Source: Chitinophaga sp. CB10 (GTDB taxonomy: Bacteria > Bacteroidota > Bacteroidia > Chitinophagales > Chitinophagaceae). From it: DNA of 64,000 nucleotides. This document shows, piece by piece, positions 61,201 to 64,000 of the stretch. Numbering within the stretch: position 1 is the first letter of the stretch; the number at the start of each line of letters is the position of its first letter. Both the position numbers and the translations under genes were made by a program. The DNA is taken from the NCBI GenBank assembly GCA_001870995.2, contig MLAV02000001.1, positions 372,001 to 436,000 on the forward strand. Direction: 5' to 3'. The notes under the pieces are model-generated. The model was not told the origin of the DNA. It saw nothing but the letters and a program-made list of their open reading frames with translations, and did not search any database.

Positions 61201-61651
61201 CGTATCCTGGAAAGGGTTTGACCTCAGCTTGTTCTTCCAGGGCGCAGCCTTGTCCGGCCTGAATATCCGCGGGTTCCAGACCGTGCCTTTCAACAATAAC
61301 AATAGTAATTCAGCCTATGAATACTATAACAACCACTGGACGCCCGGTACGCCTGATGCCAAATATCCGCGTGCCAATCAGTCGCCCTATGCTAATAACA
61401 CCCAGAATTCCGATTTCTGGATCATGAAAACAGGTTAACTGCGCTTAAAAACAGCGGTGTTAGGATATACCCTTCCTGCCCGTATTACCAAAGCGATGAA
61501 GATGCAACGCCTCCGTGCTTACTTCTCCGGGCAAAACCTGCTCACCTTCAGCAAAATGAAGTTCATGGACCCTGAAGTAGGATATACCGACCTGGAAACG
61601 GCTTACCCTAACCAGAAGGTGATGGTGTTCGGCCTGAATGTCACTTTTTAG
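58241..61651 (+). pseudogene. SusC/RagA-family TonB-linked protein, interrupted by an in-frame stop
   Basis: The frame encodes an STN domain (KISISLDQVSIKTVLKTIQQ), a CarboxypepD_reg-like domain (ISGTVTNERGDLLIGVSVKI), the plug (LNEVVVVGYGTQ; IHIRGIATTGNNSPLIVVDGI; SVTVLKDAAAVAPYG) and a long barrel. A TAA at 61436-61438 stops it after NSDFWIMKTG at residue 1065. The same frame then continues LRLKTAVLGYTLPARITKAM to a natural end in VFGLNVTF at 61651. The intact first SusC has GAYLRLK at this point, so a Tyr codon (TAC or TAT) has become TAA. As written, the protein loses the last 71 residues, including the terminal Phe strand needed for insertion. Either a true nonsense mutation or a sequencing error. 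Confidence 0.88.
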
Positions 61652-61675
61652 CTTCATCCTGTTAAACGCGTTAAC

Positions 61676-63460
61676 ATGAAACACTATATTAAGCTGTTAC
61701 CGATTGCCATACTGTTTTTCAGTATGCTCTCCTGTAAGAAAGACTTCCTGGAAAATACCAATAAAGCCAAACTGACGGATGCCATGCAGTGGAGTACGGA
61801 GGGGAATGCGGATCTTTTCCTCAATGATATTTACAGCGCATTACCCAACTTTTGGAACCAGCCGGAGAACCTGGACAACTTCACCGATGATAATGATGCA
61901 GGCTTCTACTATACTTCCTATAACTGGAAGCAGGGTATTGTTGTGCCGTCTTCCAACGATTATACTGTTTGGGGAGGTGTTACAGGCCCCGGGGATCTTA
62001 CCAACTGGACAACTACCTTCACCAATATACGCAAGTGCAATACTTTCATTACCGAAGTACGTAAAAATGCCCGGAACTTTTCGGAGGAATGGTTGAACAG
62101 GCGGCTGGATGAAGCCCGGTTCCTGCGCGCTTTTTATTACAGCCAGTTGTGGATGCACATTGGCGGACTCCCCATCATTACCGCGCCGGCAGACAGGCGT
62201 ACCATGGACAGCGCTGCCATCTACACGCCCAGAAGCACCTTTGCTGAAACCGCTGATTTCATCACCACCCAGCTGGACTCCATCGTTAAAGGCGGTTACC
62301 TGGCGGCTAAATACAACAAGGGCGATGCTAATGCCGGCAGGGCTACGTTGGGCGCTGCGCTGGCCCTAAAGGGATGGGTGGAGCTGTATGCGGCGAGCCC
62401 GGCATTTAATGATGCGCAGCCCGCTGCCGGCAACGACCCTAACAAGGTAGCAGGATATAACAACTACGACGGACAACGCTGGGCCAAGGCAGCCGCTACC
62501 TTCAAACAATTCATTGACCTTTATGGTAACGGCAGGGTATATGAGCTGTTTCCCAACACTGCCGCCATTTGGTATGAAGCGAATGAATACCATTCCGAAG
62601 TGATCTGGGACCGCCAGGTGGTAGCAAATATTATGGGCTCCTCCTTTGAGCAATACGGCGGCCCCGTGTGGATCAACGGGGTGTACTACACCTGGGGGAA
62701 TTACTGTCCTACCCAGGAACTGGTAGACCAGTTTTTCATGGCAAACGGAAAGCCTATCACCGACCCGGCTTCCGGCTATGACCCGCAACGGCCGTACACA
62801 GGCCGTGAGAAGCGCTTCTACGACTGGATCGTGTACGATGGCGCTCCTTACAAAATGGACTGGATGGATAAAGCTGATACCATATTTACCCGCATCGACA
62901 AAGTAAATCCTTCTAAAAACCAGATTGATTTCGGTACGGATGATGTAAGCAACACTGCCTATTATTTTAAGAAGCGGCTTAACCCATTGGTAAGGCCCGG
63001 CGGTGGCGCGGTAAGCGGCGCCAACTTCATCTATTACCGCTATGCGGAAGTATTGTTGGGATATGCGGAAGCGCAGAACGAAGCAGTGGGCCCCGACGCA
63101 AGTGTGTACGATGCCATCAACCAGATCCGCAAAAGGGCTAACCTGCCTAACCTGACGCCGGGGCTATCCCAGGCGGACATGCGCGCTGCTATCCGCCAGG
63201 AAAGAAGGGTAGAGCTGTGCTTTGAAAATAAGCGCTTCTATGATATTATCCGCTGGAAGACAGCCAACACTGTCATGAATGTGGACAAGCATGCGATGAA
63301 GATCTCGAATACCGTACCCGATAATAACTCCGGTGTGTGGAAGTACGAAGTGGTGCCGCTGAACCACCCGCATGTATTCACACAGAAAATGTACCTGAAC
63401 CCAGTGCCGCAGGATGCCATAGACCGGAATCCGCGTATTGTGCAGAACCCTGGTTATTAG
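61676..63460 (+). CDS. SusD/RagB-family lipoprotein, second sus locus
   Basis: 594 residues with a lipoprotein signal (MLSC, Cys20). SusD landmarks include DAMQWSTEGNADLFLNDIYSALPNFW, LNRRLDEARFLRAFYYSQLWMHIGGLPIIT, the late block FIYYRYAEVLLGYAEAQNEA with NQIRKRANLPNLT, and MRAAIRQERRVELCFENKRFYDIIRW. It would form the surface lid of the partner SusC. It starts 24 bp after the natural SusC end and is intact, although its SusC partner is interrupted. Confidence 0.95.
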   Translation: MKHYIKLLPIAILFFSMLSCKKDFLENTNKAKLTDAMQWSTEGNADLFLNDIYSALPNFWNQPENLDNFTDDNDAGFYYTSYNWKQGIVVPSSNDYTVWGGVTGPGDLTNWTTTFTNIRKCNTFITEVRKNARNFSEEWLNRRLDEARFLRAFYYSQLWMHIGGLPIITAPADRRTMDSAAIYTPRSTFAETADFITTQLDSIVKGGYLAAKYNKGDANAGRATLGAALALKGWVELYAASPAFNDAQPAAGNDPNKVAGYNNYDGQRWAKAAATFKQFIDLYGNGRVYELFPNTAAIWYEANEYHSEVIWDRQVVANIMGSSFEQYGGPVWINGVYYTWGNYCPTQELVDQFFMANGKPITDPASGYDPQRPYTGREKRFYDWIVYDGAPYKMDWMDKADTIFTRIDKVNPSKNQIDFGTDDVSNTAYYFKKRLNPLVRPGGGAVSGANFIYYRYAEVLLGYAEAQNEAVGPDASVYDAINQIRKRANLPNLTPGLSQADMRAAIRQERRVELCFENKRFYDIIRWKTANTVMNVDKHAMKISNTVPDNNSGVWKYEVVPLNHPHVFTQKMYLNPVPQDAIDRNPRIVQNPGY

Positions 63461-63828
63461 CAGGAAAGAAGAAACCTTTTCCTGCATTCTTTTATCTATA
63501 AAATGATAGCTCCATTGCGTATGGACAGAGAAATAATAGGGTAGGAATGAAAGTGACGGGAATGAAAAAGCCTTCATGATCTTTTGATTGTGAAGGCTTT
63601 GCTGTGAATGGCTGCATAGAGGTTACATGGAGCAATTCTCACATGAGATGAAATATGATAATCACCCGGGCGGTTATTGCAACCAGGGAAATAATATTAG
63701 CTGCGCTGTGAAAATATTATCAACTTTACTGCGGGGATGCATATAATCGAAAAAATTTGGCGGGCAGGAAATCAAAGAAAAAAGAAAAGGCCATCGTGCT
63801 GATGGCCTTTATAGCAATTTGATACTTA
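63461..63828. other. intergenic stretch with two hairpins
   Basis: AAAGCCTTCA at 63567-63576 with TGAAGGCTTT at 63591-63600 forms a 10 bp stem that may end the sus transcript; only three T follow. AAAGGCCATC at 63786-63795 with GATGGCCTTT at 63801-63810 forms another 10 bp stem, placed just past the tRNA 3' end and a likely terminator for the leftward tRNA. Nothing else is supported here. Confidence 0.6.
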
Positions 63829-63915
63829 TGGTGCCCAGAACAGGAATCGAACCTGCACTCCGTTGCCGAAACAAGATTTTGAGTCTAGCGCGTCTACCAA
63901 TTCCGCCATCTGGGC
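63829..63915 (-). tRNA. tRNA-Leu(CAA)
   Basis: On the minus strand the sequence starts GCCCAGATGGCGGAATTGG and ends with the encoded CCA (63829-63831). The acceptor stem pairs GCCCAGA with TCTGGGC. The D loop has GGTAGA, the anticodon loop is CTCAAAA with anticodon CAA, the variable arm is long as in class II tRNAs, and the T arm is GTTCGATTC. The anticodon stem CTAGA/TCTTG contains one T-T mismatch, as noted in the findings. Confidence 0.9.
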
Positions 63916-64000
63916 AAATGCCTTTTGCACTGCTTTCCGCCGTAGCGGGATGCAAATGTAGGAATAAAATTTTAATAAACAAATATTTATTTTTTGTTCA

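Noticed and set aside
61457..61651. Separate 64-residue gene after the second SusC
   Set aside because: It is the last part of the SusC barrel in the same frame after the premature TAA.
1..64000. Prophage, integrative element, toxin-antitoxin or defence island
   Set aside because: No integrase, transposase, phage structural gene, restriction enzyme, toxin or attachment-site duplication was found; gene content is core metabolism plus Bacteroidota surface uptake.

Overview
The window reads as chromosomal DNA of a Bacteroidota bacterium, most likely family Chitinophagaceae (Chitinophaga-like). This is inferred from two SusC/SusD pairs each preceded by an ECF sigma factor and a FecR anti-sigma gene, from -7 boxes of the Bacteroidota type (TAnnTTTG), from Bacteroidota-type families (DUF6089, DUF6265, DUF4974-type FecR), from a large SUF operon, and from the moderately GC-rich, GC3-biased code. 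I see no prophage, integrase, transposase, CRISPR array, toxin-antitoxin pair or recognisable defence island.

Layout. 1-4.2 kb: tail of a DUF6881 gene, a small protein, a hybrid sensor kinase and a secreted YdcF/DUF218 protein. 4.2-4.7 kb: an intergenic repeat array (four 56-57 bp tandem units facing inverted copies). 4.7-12.4 kb: an NAD-dependent epimerase, a SAM-I riboswitch with terminator controlling a PLP trans-sulfuration enzyme, a dicarboxylate/amino-acid symporter, a BOF-domain protein, a TauE/SafE permease, a CNNM/HlyC membrane protein and a pirin. 12.6-19.3 kb: first ECF sigma-FecR-SusC-SusD locus, with no linked hydrolase. 20-22.9 kb: a large DUF4132 protein. 23.2-30.2 kb: leftward SUF iron-sulfur operon (sufA-like, B, C, D, S, E, DUF59/SufT-like), divergent from a Cys-rich SufR-like regulator. 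30.3-31.8 kb: EamA transporter and two GNAT acetyltransferases. 31.9-39.6 kb: two-component system plus CzcCBA-type heavy-metal RND efflux operon. 39.7-46.8 kb: AI-2E permease, GH20-like hydrolase, AraC/GyrI regulator, an orphan coiled-coil membrane protein, DsrE, DUF6089 and small secreted Pro/Arg/Tyr-rich proteins. 46.9-56.1 kb: release factor 3, a MacB-type ABC permease, tsaD, a frameshifted GH29 alpha-L-fucosidase, TrmN6-like methyltransferase, a Lys1-like dehydrogenase and small envelope proteins. 56.5-63.5 kb: second ECF-FecR-SusC-SusD locus, whose SusC carries an in-frame stop 71 codons before its natural end. 63.8-63.9 kb: tRNA-Leu(CAA).

Working logic. The two Sus loci are outer-membrane uptake modules of the FecIR-regulated type. 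The SUF operon with its divergent regulator is a self-contained Fe-S assembly unit. The 31.9-39.6 kb block senses and exports divalent metals. No clear new multi-gene system emerges. The best leads are the broken fucosidase and SusC genes, the intergenic repeat array, the candidate AraC operator repeats at 42.99-43.23 kb, and the SUF/SufR arrangement in a non-cyanobacterium.
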